22,174 nucleotides of DNA from Ruminococcaceae bacterium UBA6392 (lineage in GTDB: Bacteria > Bacillota > Clostridia > Oscillospirales > Acutalibacteraceae): positions 1 through 22,174 of the forward strand of contig DJQG01000121.1 in the NCBI GenBank assembly GCA_002438685.1, in the 5' to 3' direction. The position numbers and the translations under genes were made by a program. The notes below the pieces were generated by a model. The model ran no database searches and was not told where the DNA came from. It saw only the letters and a program-made list of their open reading frames with translations. Positions within the stretch are counted from its first letter, which is position 1. Every line of letters begins with the position of its first letter. Shown here in pieces: positions 7,294 to 14,517 of the stretch.

Positions 7294-7635
7294 TCAGACG
7301 AGCTCGATGATGCACATCTCAGCTGCGTCTCCTCTGCGGGGACCTGTTTTGATTATGCGGGTATAACCGCCGTTAACGTCCTTATATTTGGGGGCGATAT
7401 CCTCAAAGAGCTTCTTTGCAACATCATCTTTGGTGATGTATGCCATGACTTTGCGCTTCGAGTGAAGTGAGTTGTCCTTAGCTATGGTGATCATTTTCTC
7501 GGCCATAGCGCGAACTTCCTTAGCCCTTGTAACGGTGGTCTCGATCCTGCCGTTCTCGAAGAGATATGTGACCATACCTCTGAGCATAGAAATACGGTGA
7601 TCCGTAGTTCTGCCAAGTTTTCTGGTTCCGGGCAT
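7294..7635 (-). CDS. rplQ: 50S ribosomal protein L17
   Basis: A large-subunit protein near the exit tunnel, 113 residues, the usual length for Firmicutes. The N-terminus has the family signature KLGRTTDHRISMLRGMVTYL (residues 6-25), and the C-terminus reads YTRIIKTGPRRGDAAEM before ending in ELV. The ATG at 7635 is preceded by AAAGGAG. It follows rpoA by 30 bases and is the last gene of the ribosomal operon; a strong hairpin terminator follows. The genes often found after rplQ in Firmicutes (ECF transporter ATPases, truA, rplM, rpsI) are not here. Confidence 0.98.
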   Translation of the reverse strand: MPGTRKLGRTTDHRISMLRGMVTYLFENGRIETTVTRAKEVRAMAEKMITIAKDNSLHSKRKVMAYITKDDVAKKLFEDIAPKYKDVNGGYTRIIKTGPRRGDAAEMCIIELV

Positions 7636-7665
7636 TTAATTCACACTCCTTTACCGTAGTGAGTC

Positions 7666-8616
7666 TTATTCCTCTTCCTTGCTGAGGCTCAGGCCCATGG
7701 ATTTGAGCTTTGCGATAACCTCGTCAAGGGATTTTCTTCCGAGGTTGCGGACTTTCATCATGTCCTCCTCGGTCTTGCTGATCAGATCTTCAACAGTGTT
7801 AATGCCGGCTCTCTTCAAGCAATTGAAGGAACGCACAGACAGGTCAAGCTCCTCAATAGTCATCTCGAGGACTTTCTCCTTGGCATTGTCGCTCTTGACA
7901 ACCATAATCTCTGTATCGTACGCCTCATCGGAGAGGTCGCCGAAGAGAGAGAGATGCTCGTTGAGGATCTTGGCTCCAAGGGAAACGGCTTCCATCGCGT
8001 GGATGGTGCCGTCGGTCCACACCTCAAGCGTGAGCTTGTCGAGGTCGGTAACATGACCTACGCGGGTGTTTTCGACTGTGTAGTTGACCTTTAACACGGG
8101 TGAATAGATCGAGTCAATGGCGATAACGCCTATAGTGGGCGGAAACTTCTCCTTATTGCGCTCGGCCGAATAATAGCCTCTGCCCTTGTCGCAGACGAGC
8201 TCCATGTGGACGTTCGCGCTGCTGTCAAGAGTGGCAATATGAAGATCCGGGTTGAGAATCTCAACCTCAGAATCCGTCTGAATGCTGCCTGCGGTGATCT
8301 CGCACTCGCCGGAAGCGTCTATATAGACAGTCTTCGGACCATCGCCGTGGATCTTGAGTATGACATCCTTGAGGTTGAGGACGATCTCCGTAACGTCTTC
8401 CTTGACGCCGGGAATCGTTGAAAACTCGTGCAGGATACCATCGATCTTAACGGAGATTATAGCATAGCCCGGAAGTGAAGAGAGCAGGACGCGGCGCAGG
8501 GAGTTACCGAGGGTCGTTCCGTAACCTCTCTCAAGGGGTTCTACGATAAACTTGCCGTAGGTTCCGTCGGGCGTAATGCCTTCTGTTTCGATCTTGGGCT
8601 TCTCGATTCCGATCAT
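7666..8616 (-). CDS. rpoA: DNA-directed RNA polymerase alpha subunit
   Basis: Dimerises to start RNA polymerase assembly and touches promoter UP elements and activators through its C-terminal domain. The 316 residues show an N-terminal domain (about 1-230) with TTLGNSLRRVLLSSLPG (34-50), a short linker, and a C-terminal domain (about 250-313). The latter contains LSVRSFNCLKRAGI with Arg262, Asn265 and Lys268, the DNA-contact positions equivalent to Arg265, Asn268 and Lys271 of E. coli, and RNLGRKSLDEV. The ATG at 8616 has AAGGAGGG ahead of it. The 82-base spacer to rpsD is longer than most in this operon and holds two hairpins, so rpoA expression may be set partly apart from the genes upstream. 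Confidence 0.98.
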   Translation of the reverse strand: MIGIEKPKIETEGITPDGTYGKFIVEPLERGYGTTLGNSLRRVLLSSLPGYAIISVKIDGILHEFSTIPGVKEDVTEIVLNLKDVILKIHGDGPKTVYIDASGECEITAGSIQTDSEVEILNPDLHIATLDSSANVHMELVCDKGRGYYSAERNKEKFPPTIGVIAIDSIYSPVLKVNYTVENTRVGHVTDLDKLTLEVWTDGTIHAMEAVSLGAKILNEHLSLFGDLSDEAYDTEIMVVKSDNAKEKVLEMTIEELDLSVRSFNCLKRAGINTVEDLISKTEEDMMKVRNLGRKSLDEVIAKLKSMGLSLSKEEE

Positions 8617-8640
8617 TCAAAACCCTCCTTTTTATAAAAC

Positions 8641-8697
8641 GCGGCAAGGCCGCTGAAAGAGTATTGCTCAAAAACAAGCCGTTTAAGCTTAAGCGGC
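8641..8697 (-). promoter_or_regulatory. Two hairpins in the rpsD-rpoA spacer, possible attenuator
   Basis: On the - strand transcript the first hairpin (8697-8678) pairs GCCG with CGGC and TTA with TAA around one mismatch, and is followed by TTGTTTTTGAG, resembling a weak intrinsic terminator. The second (8653-8641) is GCGGC-CTT-GCCGC followed by GTTTTATAAAAAGGAGG, placing it just ahead of the rpoA ribosome binding site. Together they could trim transcription between rpsD and rpoA. The function is inferred from structure only. Confidence 0.45.
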
Positions 8698-8698
8698 A

Positions 8699-9325
8699 TT
8701 ATTTCGAGTACAACTCGACGATAAGATGCTCTTCGACGGGAACCATGATCTGGTCTCTCTCGGGAAGGGCGATGACCTTAGCGGTGAGCTTATCAGCGTC
8801 AGTCTCGAGCCATGCGGGCACGGGACGAGCGGAATTGGTCTCAAGAACAGCCTTGATCTTGTCGCTCTCTCTGCTCTTCTCCTTGATCGAAACAACATCG
8901 CCGGCCTTAAGAAGGTATGACGGGATGTCAACTTTCTTGCCGTTTACTTTATAATGACCGTGAACAACGAGCTGTCTTGCTTCGGCTCTGGAGTTAGCCC
9001 AGCCGAGAAGATAAACTACATTGTCAAGTCTGCTCTCGCAGATACGAAGAAGGTTTTCACCGGTGACACCCTTCTTGCGCTCAGCCATGAGGAAATACTT
9101 GTGGAACTGGCCTTCCTGAATACCGTAGTAACGCTTAGCCTGCTGCTTTGCTCTGAGCTGCAAACCGTATTCAGAGGTCTTCTTGCGGCTCTGACCATGC
9201 TGACCGGGGGCATACGAACGGCGCTCAAAAGCGCACTTGTTGCTGTAGCAGCGCTCACCCTTGAGGTAGAGCTTCTTGCCCTCGCGGCGGCACATCTTGC
9301 AGACCGCACCTGTATATCTTGCCAT
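8699..9325 (-). CDS. rpsD: 30S ribosomal protein S4, zinc-binding form
   Basis: A primary 16S rRNA-binding protein of the 30S body, 208 residues. The N-terminus holds four cysteines, Cys9, Cys12, Cys26 and Cys31 (C-x2-C-x13-C-x4-C), the zinc-binding form. The S4 RNA-binding domain starts near 98 (ESRLDNVVYLLG, SRAEARQLVVHGH). In Bacillus subtilis rpsD stands alone; here it sits between rpsK and rpoA, as in many Clostridia and in E. coli. The ATG at 9325 follows GGAGGTGTAACAC. The protein is a known autoregulator in other bacteria, and the hairpins just after its stop codon are in a position where feedback would be possible, but no known S4 leader motif is recognised. Confidence 0.98.
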   Translation of the reverse strand: MARYTGAVCKMCRREGKKLYLKGERCYSNKCAFERRSYAPGQHGQSRKKTSEYGLQLRAKQQAKRYYGIQEGQFHKYFLMAERKKGVTGENLLRICESRLDNVVYLLGWANSRAEARQLVVHGHYKVNGKKVDIPSYLLKAGDVVSIKEKSRESDKIKAVLETNSARPVPAWLETDADKLTAKVIALPERDQIMVPVEEHLIVELYSK

Positions 9326-9349
9326 GTGTTACACCTCCTAAAATATTGG

Positions 9350-9757
9350 TTACACGCGCCTTCTCTTGGGCGGGCGGCAGCCGTTGTGGGGAATGGGAGT
9401 CGTGTCCTTTATCAGGGTGACTTCAAGACCCGCCGTCTGCAGCGCTCTTATAGCGGCTTCTCTGCCGGCTCCGGGGCCCTTAACATAAACCTCAACCGTC
9501 TTCATACCGTGCTCCATAGCAGCCTTGGCAGCTGTCTCTGCAGCAGTCTGAGCAGCAAAGGGAGTAGATTTTCTTGAGCCTCTGAAGCCCATTTCGCCGG
9601 CACTTGCCCAGGAAACAGCGTTGCCCTGAGTGTCGGTTATAGTGACGATGGTGTTGTTAAAGGTGGATTGGATATGGACTGCACCGCGCTCAATATTCTT
9701 GCGCTCCTTGCGCTTACGGGTGCCTGTTGCTTTTTTGCCGGAAACTTTGGTAGCCAT
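9350..9757 (-). CDS. rpsK: 30S ribosomal protein S11
   Basis: Part of the 30S platform near the mRNA exit site; 135 residues. Recognised from IERGAVHIQSTFNNTIVTIT (23-42), the SAGEMGFRGSRKSTPFAAQ segment and the basic C-terminus THNGCRPPKRRRV-like ending (here TPIPHNGCRPPKRRRV). The N-terminus has a lysine/arginine-rich extension (GKKATGTRKRKERKN) common in Firmicutes. The ATG at 9757 has GGAGGGATAAT ahead of it, and it lies 15 bases after rpsM. Confidence 0.98.
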   Translation of the reverse strand: MATKVSGKKATGTRKRKERKNIERGAVHIQSTFNNTIVTITDTQGNAVSWASAGEMGFRGSRKSTPFAAQTAAETAAKAAMEHGMKTVEVYVKGPGAGREAAIRALQTAGLEVTLIKDTTPIPHNGCRPPKRRRV

Positions 9758-9772
9758 ATTATCCCTCCTTGA

Positions 9773-10141
9773 TTACTTCTTCTTGTTAGCAATGGTCTTC
9801 TTCGGACCCTTGCGTGTACGGGCATTGGTCTTGGAACGCTGACCTCTAACCGGCAGACCCTTGCGGTGGCGGACACCGCGATAGCAGCCGATCTCGACGA
9901 GTCTCTTGATATCGAAAGCGGTCTCACGGCGAAGGTCACCCTCGACCTTGCAGTGATGATCTATATACTCACGAAGCTTAGAGACGTCATCCTCGGACAG
10001 GTCCTTGACTCTTATATCGGGATTAACTCCTGTTGCGGCGATAATATCGCTTGCGGTTTTGCGACCGATACCGTAGATGTAGGTCAGAGCGATCTCGACT
10101 CTTTTCTCTCTAGGCAGGTCAACACCTGAAATACGCGCCAT
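9773..10141 (-). CDS. rpsM: 30S ribosomal protein S13
   Basis: Located at the top of the 30S head, where it contacts the P-site tRNA and the inter-subunit bridge; 122 residues. The start MARISGVDLPREKRVEIAL is the classic S13 N-terminus. YIYGIGRKTA (22-31) is the helix-two-turn-helix region, and RGVRHRKGLPVRGQRSKTNA precedes a lysine-rich tail ending in KKTIANKKK. GGAGGTGC lies upstream of the ATG at 10141. It is 35 bases downstream of rpmJ. Confidence 0.98.
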   Translation of the reverse strand: MARISGVDLPREKRVEIALTYIYGIGRKTASDIIAATGVNPDIRVKDLSEDDVSKLREYIDHHCKVEGDLRRETAFDIKRLVEIGCYRGVRHRKGLPVRGQRSKTNARTRKGPKKTIANKKK

Positions 10142-10176
10142 TTGTCAGTTGCACCTCCATTGAATGGTTTGCGTCA

Positions 10177-10290
10177 TTAGCCCTGACGCTGCTTGTGCTT
10201 GGGATTTTCACAGATGACCATTACTTTTCCCTTGCGCTTGATGATCTTACACTTTTCACACATTTTTTTGACAGAAGGTCTGACTTTCAT
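10177..10290 (-). CDS. rpmJ: 50S ribosomal protein L36, zinc-binding form
   Basis: A 37-residue protein read directly from the - strand between infA and rpsM. It starts MKVRPSVKKMCEKCK and ends ENPKHKQRQG. Cys11, Cys14, Cys27 and His32 form the zinc-binding CCCH set of the C+ type L36. The ATG at 10290 is preceded by AAGGAGGG. L36 binds domain V/VI of 23S rRNA late in large-subunit assembly. The position between infA and rpsM is the standard one. Confidence 0.97.
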   Translation of the reverse strand: MKVRPSVKKMCEKCKIIKRKGKVMVICENPKHKQRQG

Positions 10291-10305
10291 TAGAATACCC
10301 TCCTT

Positions 10306-10524
10306 TTACTTGGAACGCCATGTTATGCGGCCCTTCGTCAGGTCGTATGGCGACATTTCGACCGTGACCTTATCTCCCGGAAGAATGCGGATGTAGTTCA
10401 TCCTGAGCTTACCGGAGATATGAGCCAATATCTGGTGGCCGTTTTCCAGCTCGACTGTGAAAGTCGCGTTGGGCAGAGCCTCTACTACCGTACCTTCAAT
10501 CTCGATCATATCCTGCTTTGACAT
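10306..10524 (-). CDS. infA: Translation initiation factor IF-1
   Basis: A single S1/OB-fold protein of 72 residues that occupies the A site of the 30S subunit during initiation. It is recognised from KQDMIEIEGTVVEALPNATF (3-22), GHQILAHISGKLRMNYIRIL and GDKVTVEMSPYDLTKGRI. Length and motifs are standard. GGGAGGTC lies upstream of the ATG at 10524. It follows the KOW-domain gene by 12 bases and precedes rpmJ by 15, in the usual clostridial order. Confidence 0.98.
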   Translation of the reverse strand: MSKQDMIEIEGTVVEALPNATFTVELENGHQILAHISGKLRMNYIRILPGDKVTVEMSPYDLTKGRITWRSK

Positions 10525-10536
10525 ATACTGACCTCC

Positions 10537-10791
10537 CTACAATGATGCAGTCTCATCCTCAAGCCTTCTGAGCGCGCGGCGCAGGCGGCTGTCAAACGCC
10601 ATATCCTCCTGCGTCAGACGCATCGGCGTCGGCTCGACGTGCTTAGGATTCTTGATTTTGGGTCTGAGAAGCTTGCGCTCCTTACCGTCGCAGACCTCGA
10701 CGCCGCGCTGCGTGACAGCGGTGACTGCAAGCAGTCTGCCCTTGTCGCGTCCGGCCGTGGATCTTACGACGCAGCCTCGTTGAAAGCTCAT
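10537..10791 (-). CDS. KOW-domain RNA-binding protein (L14e/L6e/L27e-like)
   Basis: A small basic protein of about 84 residues whose first half is a KOW motif (RGCVVRSTAGRDKGRLLAVT, near residues 5-24) like the RNA-binding loop of L24, L14e and NusG. The second half is a charged helix (SRLRRALRRLEDE). Proteins of this type between map and infA are a known feature of Clostridia and are usually annotated as ribosomal protein L14E/L6E/L27E-like; the exact role is not established. Three starts compete: TTG 10797, ATG 10794 and ATG 10791. GGAGGA at 10803-10798 touches the TTG but is 6 bases from ATG 10791, so I chose the latter. Overlap-free, 14 bases after map. Confidence 0.88.
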   Translation of the reverse strand: MSFQRGCVVRSTAGRDKGRLLAVTAVTQRGVEVCDGKERKLLRPKIKNPKHVEPTPMRLTQEDMAFDSRLRRALRRLEDETASL

Positions 10792-10805
10792 CATCAATCC
10801 TCCGC

Positions 10806-11555
10806 TTAAAGCTGAGTCATTATCTTCGGCCCGTCAGCCGTGATGGCGACGGTGTGTTCGAAATGAGCTGAGAGTTTGCCGTCTTTGGTTCTGACCGTCC
10901 ATCCGTCGGGTTGAGTACGGATAGCCGCAGAGCCCTGATTTATCATCGGTTCGATGGCAATAGTCATGCCGGGCAGCAGGCGAACGCCTCTTCCTGGCGT
11001 GCCGAAATTCGGTACGCTGGGATCCTCATGGAGATTTGCACCCACGCCGTGCCCCGTATATTCGCGAACGACGGAGAAGCCGCGCTCCTCGCAGTAGCTC
11101 GCAATAGCGAAGCCTATATCGCCGAGTCTGCCGCCTGCGACAGCCTTTTTGATGCCTTCATAGAGGCTCTCTCTGGTCACGTCGCACAGCCGCTTCGCCT
11201 CGGGGGAAATGTCCCCGCAGGCGAAAGTGGCAGCGTTGTCGCCGGTATAGCCGTTTATCGAAGCACCGAGGTCAATGCTGACTATATCGCCGCTTTTGAT
11301 AACACGTCTGTGGCTGGGTATTCCGTGAATGATCTCATCGTTTATGGAAATGCATGCCGTAGCGGGGAACCCGTTGTAGTTAAGGAACGTAGGCGTGGCC
11401 CCTGCTTTTAGAATATATTCGTGTGCGATCTTATCGATCTGAGCGGTAGTAACGCCCGGCTCGACAGCCTCGCCCGCCACTTTTAATGCTCCTGCAGATA
11501 TTCTGCAAGCCTCTCTCATCAGCGAGAGCTCGTGACTTGTTTTGAGCACTATCAT
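10806..11555 (-). CDS. map: Methionine aminopeptidase, type I
   Basis: Removes the initiator methionine from nascent proteins. The 249 residues have the pita-bread fold signature of M24A. The metal ligands are all present: Asp95 (SIDLGAS), Asp106 (TGDNAATF), His169 (YTGHGVG), Glu202 (AIEPM) and Glu233 (HFEHTVA); His77 (IIHGIP) is the conserved substrate-side histidine. No N-terminal zinc finger or SEC-C extension. The ATG at 11555 has GGAGGATAAGC directly upstream. In many Firmicutes adk lies between secY and map; here the two are separated by only 37 bases, so adk must lie elsewhere. Confidence 0.97.
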   Translation of the reverse strand: MIVLKTSHELSLMREACRISAGALKVAGEAVEPGVTTAQIDKIAHEYILKAGATPTFLNYNGFPATACISINDEIIHGIPSHRRVIKSGDIVSIDLGASINGYTGDNAATFACGDISPEAKRLCDVTRESLYEGIKKAVAGGRLGDIGFAIASYCEERGFSVVREYTGHGVGANLHEDPSVPNFGTPGRGVRLLPGMTIAIEPMINQGSAAIRTQPDGWTVRTKDGKLSAHFEHTVAITADGPKIMTQL

Positions 11556-11592
11556 GCTTATCCTCCGTTTTTGCCGTTAGTTGCGGCTGGGC

Positions 11593-12957
11593 TTAATCAA
11601 GGAAGCCCTTGTAGTGACGCATCATCATCTGGCTCTCGAGCTGCTTGACAGTTTCAAGAGCAACACCGACAAGGATTATTATCGACGTACCGCCGAGCGA
11701 AACGTTCATGCCGTCAGCATACACAGTTGTCTTTGTAAGGATCAGTGTTGTAAGCTGCGAGAACAGGATCGGGAAGATAGCGACGACACTCAGAAGGAGA
11801 GCTCCGAGAAGTGTGATTCTCGAGATGATCCTTGCAATGTAGTCCGATGTGGGTCTGCCGGTACGAATACCGGGGATCATACCGCCGTTCTTGGCGATGT
11901 TCTGGGACATCTCAATAGGATTATACTGGATGCTCGAATAGAAATAGGCAAAAGCGATTATCAGTATAAAGTAGATAAGGCCGTAAGCCCAGTGAGTCGA
12001 GGTGAACACCTTGAAGAAGCCGGTCCAGAAGTTGCTGTCTGCAAGCTTTGCAGACGGAATGAACATCTGGATGGTGGGCGGGATGGAAAGAATGGAGCCC
12101 GCGAAGATGATGGGCATAACACCGGACATATTGACCTTTATCGGAATATGGGTGTTCTGTCCGCCGTACATCTTGCGGCCGACGACGCGCTTGGCGTACT
12201 GGACGGGAATGCGTCTCTCTGCGTTGTCCATCCACACGATGAATGCAACCATCAGAATAAGGATGACGCAGACGAAGGGTGAAAGGAAGTAGTAGACGCC
12301 GCCTCTTGACCAGTAGCTGCCGGTGCCCGAACCGCCGAAGAGCTGGGTGATCAGAGCGGGGATTCTCGAAACGATACCTGCGAAAAGGATTATCGAGATA
12401 CCGTTGCCGATGCCCTTGTCGTTGATCTGCTCACCGAGCCACATGATAAGCGCGGTACCTGCCGTGAAGCAAAGGATGATGACGATGGCCTGGAAGACCA
12501 TTGCAAAGCCTGTGTAGGCGCTGCCGTCAGCAGCCGTTGAAAGGTAACCGGCGCTTCTGATATAGAAGTAATATGCTACGCTCTGGATGATACCGAGAAC
12601 GACGGTAACATATCTTGTGATGGAAGCGATCTTCTTCTGCCCGTCCTCTTCCTTCGCCAGTCTCTCCAGAGGAGGAATAGCAACGCAGAGGAGCTGCATG
12701 ATGATCGACGAGTTGATGTACGGGGTGATCGACAGAGCGAACAGAGTACCGTAGTTGAACGCGTCACCGGTCATCATTATCAGGTAGTTCAGGAAGGTGC
12801 TGCCGTCCTGAACAAGATTGCCGCCCTCAATGAGGATGTTTGTGAACGGAACCGGAATAGCGGAGCCGACTCTGAAGATAAGAACAATCAGAGCGGTGAA
12901 GAGGATCTTCTTTCTGAGCTCCGGGATCTTCCATGCGTTGGCAAAAGTCTTGAACAT
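11593..12957 (-). CDS. secY: Protein translocase subunit SecY
   Basis: The channel-forming subunit of the SecYEG translocon in the cytoplasmic membrane. The 454 residues show the typical series of about ten membrane segments, beginning with ILFTALIVLIFRVGSAIPVP, the SecY N-terminal signature. MQLLCVAIPPLERLAKE and the loop NAERRIPVQYAKRVVGRKMYGG (about 245-266) are diagnostic, and the C-terminus ends with VGVALETVKQLESQMMMRHY before KGFLD. It starts 2 bases after the rplO stop, its ribosome site lying inside rplO, so translation is probably coupled. It is the last gene of the spc-type segment and is followed by map without adk. Confidence 0.98.
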   Translation of the reverse strand: MFKTFANAWKIPELRKKILFTALIVLIFRVGSAIPVPFTNILIEGGNLVQDGSTFLNYLIMMTGDAFNYGTLFALSITPYINSSIIMQLLCVAIPPLERLAKEEDGQKKIASITRYVTVVLGIIQSVAYYFYIRSAGYLSTAADGSAYTGFAMVFQAIVIILCFTAGTALIMWLGEQINDKGIGNGISIILFAGIVSRIPALITQLFGGSGTGSYWSRGGVYYFLSPFVCVILILMVAFIVWMDNAERRIPVQYAKRVVGRKMYGGQNTHIPIKVNMSGVMPIIFAGSILSIPPTIQMFIPSAKLADSNFWTGFFKVFTSTHWAYGLIYFILIIAFAYFYSSIQYNPIEMSQNIAKNGGMIPGIRTGRPTSDYIARIISRITLLGALLLSVVAIFPILFSQLTTLILTKTTVYADGMNVSLGGTSIIILVGVALETVKQLESQMMMRHYKGFLD

Positions 12958-12959
12958 TT

Positions 12960-13406
12960 TCAGATTACCTCTGCCTTTCCGCCCGCAGCCTCAATCTTAG
13001 CCTTGGCGGAAGCAGAAAAAGCATTAGCCTGAACTGTTAGCTTCTTCGTAAGTTCGCCCTGTCCTAAGACTTTGACGCCGTCGAGGGTCTTCTTGACAAG
13101 ACCGGACTCGACGAGGGCTTCTATAGTTACGGTAGCGCCGTCTTCGAACTTGTCGTTGATAGCCGCTACGTTAACAGTTGCGATCTCTTTCGCAAAAATG
13201 TTGACAAAACCTCTTTTGGGGATTCTTCTCTGAAGGGGCATCTGGCCGCCTTCGAAACCGATGTGCGCGTTGCTTCCGCTTCTTGCCTTCTGGCCCTTGT
13301 GACCCTTACCGGCGGTCTTACCCTGACCTGAAGCAGCGCCTCTGCCTATACGCTTACGCTCTTTGACAGAACCGGGTGCAGGTGAAAGCTCATGCAATTT
13401 CATCAT
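12960..13406 (-). CDS. rplO: 50S ribosomal protein L15
   Basis: A late-assembling 23S rRNA-binding protein; 148 residues from the first ATG. The N-terminus MKLHELSPAPGS and the glycine- and arginine-rich arm RGAASGQGKTAGKGHKGQKAR (about 24-44, broken here by family-typical variation) plus GFEGGQMPLQRRIPKRGF are clear L15 signatures. Two adjacent ATGs exist: 13406 overlaps the rpmD stop by 4 bases (6 bases from GGAGG), and 13403 gives the usual MKLHEL start. The difference is one residue. Confidence 0.97.
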   Translation of the reverse strand: MMKLHELSPAPGSVKERKRIGRGAASGQGKTAGKGHKGQKARSGSNAHIGFEGGQMPLQRRIPKRGFVNIFAKEIATVNVAAINDKFEDGATVTIEALVESGLVKKTLDGVKVLGQGELTKKLTVQANAFSASAKAKIEAAGGKAEVI

Positions 13407-13600
13407 TCAGCACCTCCTTGCTCGACTTCACTTGTCTCGACAAGGTGGGCAAGCTTTCTGATCTTGCCGCGGGTGGCAGCGTTGTCAGGCTGAACTGACT
13501 CGTCGCCGATCTTGTGGAGACCGAGTGCATAGGCGGTGGCAATCTGAGGTTTAGTACTTCCGATAAGGCTCTTGACGAGCTTTACGTTAATATCTGCCAT
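13403..13600 (-). CDS. rpmD: 50S ribosomal protein L30
   Basis: A small single-domain protein of 65 residues. VKLVKSLIGSTKPQIATAYA (6-25) and LGLHKIGDES match the L30 fold, and ATRGKIRKLAHLVET gives the end of the conserved part. A short acidic tail (SEVEQGGAE) makes it a few residues longer than the typical 58-60. The GGAGG for rplO sits in the last rpmD codons, so rpmD and rplO are likely coupled. A GGAGGGTGG ribosome site precedes the ATG at 13600. Confidence 0.96.
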   Translation of the reverse strand: MADINVKLVKSLIGSTKPQIATAYALGLHKIGDESVQPDNAATRGKIRKLAHLVETSEVEQGGAE

Positions 13601-13615
13601 TGTTGTCCACCCTCC

Positions 13616-14116
13616 TTAACCTAAAATTTCTTTTTCCGACTTGCCTCTTATAGCCGCAACTTCATCGACGTTGCGAAGCTGTGCAAGACCGTCAAGTGTT
13701 GCTCTGACGACGTTACAGGGGTTGTTGGATCTGAGAGCCTTAGCACGGATATCCTTGATGCCGACAGTCTCAACGACTGCACGGACAGGACCGCCGGCGA
13801 TAACGCCGGTACCGGGTGCTGCGGGCTTGAGCAGGACGACGCCTGCGCCGAACTTACCTATAACCTCGTGGGGAATGGTTGTTCCCTTAAGTGAAACCTT
13901 CATCAGGTTCTTCTTCGCATCTTCGATACCCTTGCGGATGGCATCCGGAACTTCGCCGGACTTGCCGAGACCGAAGCCGACGATTCCGTTGCCGTCACCG
14001 ACGACTACGAGAGCGGCGAACTTGAATATACGGCCGCCCTTAACGGTTTTCGATACGCGGTTGATAGTGACAACTCTTTCAGTGAGTTCATATGCCGATG
14101 CATCAATCTTAGCCAA
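13616..14116 (-). CDS. rpsE: 30S ribosomal protein S5
   Basis: Lies on the solvent side of the 30S body next to S4, at the mRNA entry channel, and affects decoding accuracy; 166 residues. ELTERVVTINRVSKTVKGGR (11-30) is the double-stranded RNA-binding-like N-terminal domain containing the spectinomycin-loop region. GNGIVGFGLGKSGEVPDAIRK follows, with the C-terminal domain VLLKPAAPGTGVIAGGPVRA. GGGAGGATACTT lies upstream of the ATG at 14116. No unusual residues are evident in the spectinomycin loop (RVSKTVKGG). Confidence 0.98.
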   Translation of the reverse strand: MAKIDASAYELTERVVTINRVSKTVKGGRIFKFAALVVVGDGNGIVGFGLGKSGEVPDAIRKGIEDAKKNLMKVSLKGTTIPHEVIGKFGAGVVLLKPAAPGTGVIAGGPVRAVVETVGIKDIRAKALRSNNPCNVVRATLDGLAQLRNVDEVAAIRGKSEKEILG

Positions 14117-14133
14117 AAGTATCCTCCCTTTCC

Positions 14134-14493
14134 TTAGAAGTTGAGGCCGCCCTCACGGGCGCCTTCGGCCAGTTCCTGAACACGGCCGTGATAAACGTAG
14201 CCGCCGCGGTCGAAAACAACATCGGTTATTCCCTTTTCGGCTGCTCTCTTTGCCAGTGTGATGCCCACCTTGCGGGCTGCGGATTTATTTCCGCCGTAAT
14301 CCTCAAAATCCTTCTCAACAGTAGAGGCTGAAACAAGGGTCTTGCCTGAAACATCGTCTATGATCTGAGCATAGATGTGCTGCAGGGAGCGGAATACATT
14401 AAGGCGGGGGCATTCTGCAGTTCCGGAGATCTTAGCACGCACTCTGGTGTGGCGCTTCTGTCTTGCTTTCTTGCTGTCCGGTCTGTTAACCAT
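14134..14493 (-). CDS. rplR: 50S ribosomal protein L18
   Basis: Binds 5S rRNA together with L5 in the central protuberance; 119 residues. The basic N-terminus (RPDSKKARQKRHTRVRAKIS) and the core RLNVFRSLQHIYAQIIDDVSG are typical, as are the end motifs FDRGGYVYHGRVQELAEGAREGGL. The ATG at 14493 has AAGGAGTGAAAAGTT upstream. Located between rplF and rpsE, its universal place in the spc segment. Confidence 0.98.
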   Translation of the reverse strand: MVNRPDSKKARQKRHTRVRAKISGTAECPRLNVFRSLQHIYAQIIDDVSGKTLVSASTVEKDFEDYGGNKSAARKVGITLAKRAAEKGITDVVFDRGGYVYHGRVQELAEGAREGGLNF

Positions 14494-14517
14494 AACTTTT
14501 CACTCCTTAACCTAAAC

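Noticed and set aside
6847..7470. Open frame of 207 codons on the + strand crossing the peptidase leader and rplQ
   Set aside because: It runs antisense through a promoter, a terminator and rplQ, with changing composition; a shadow.
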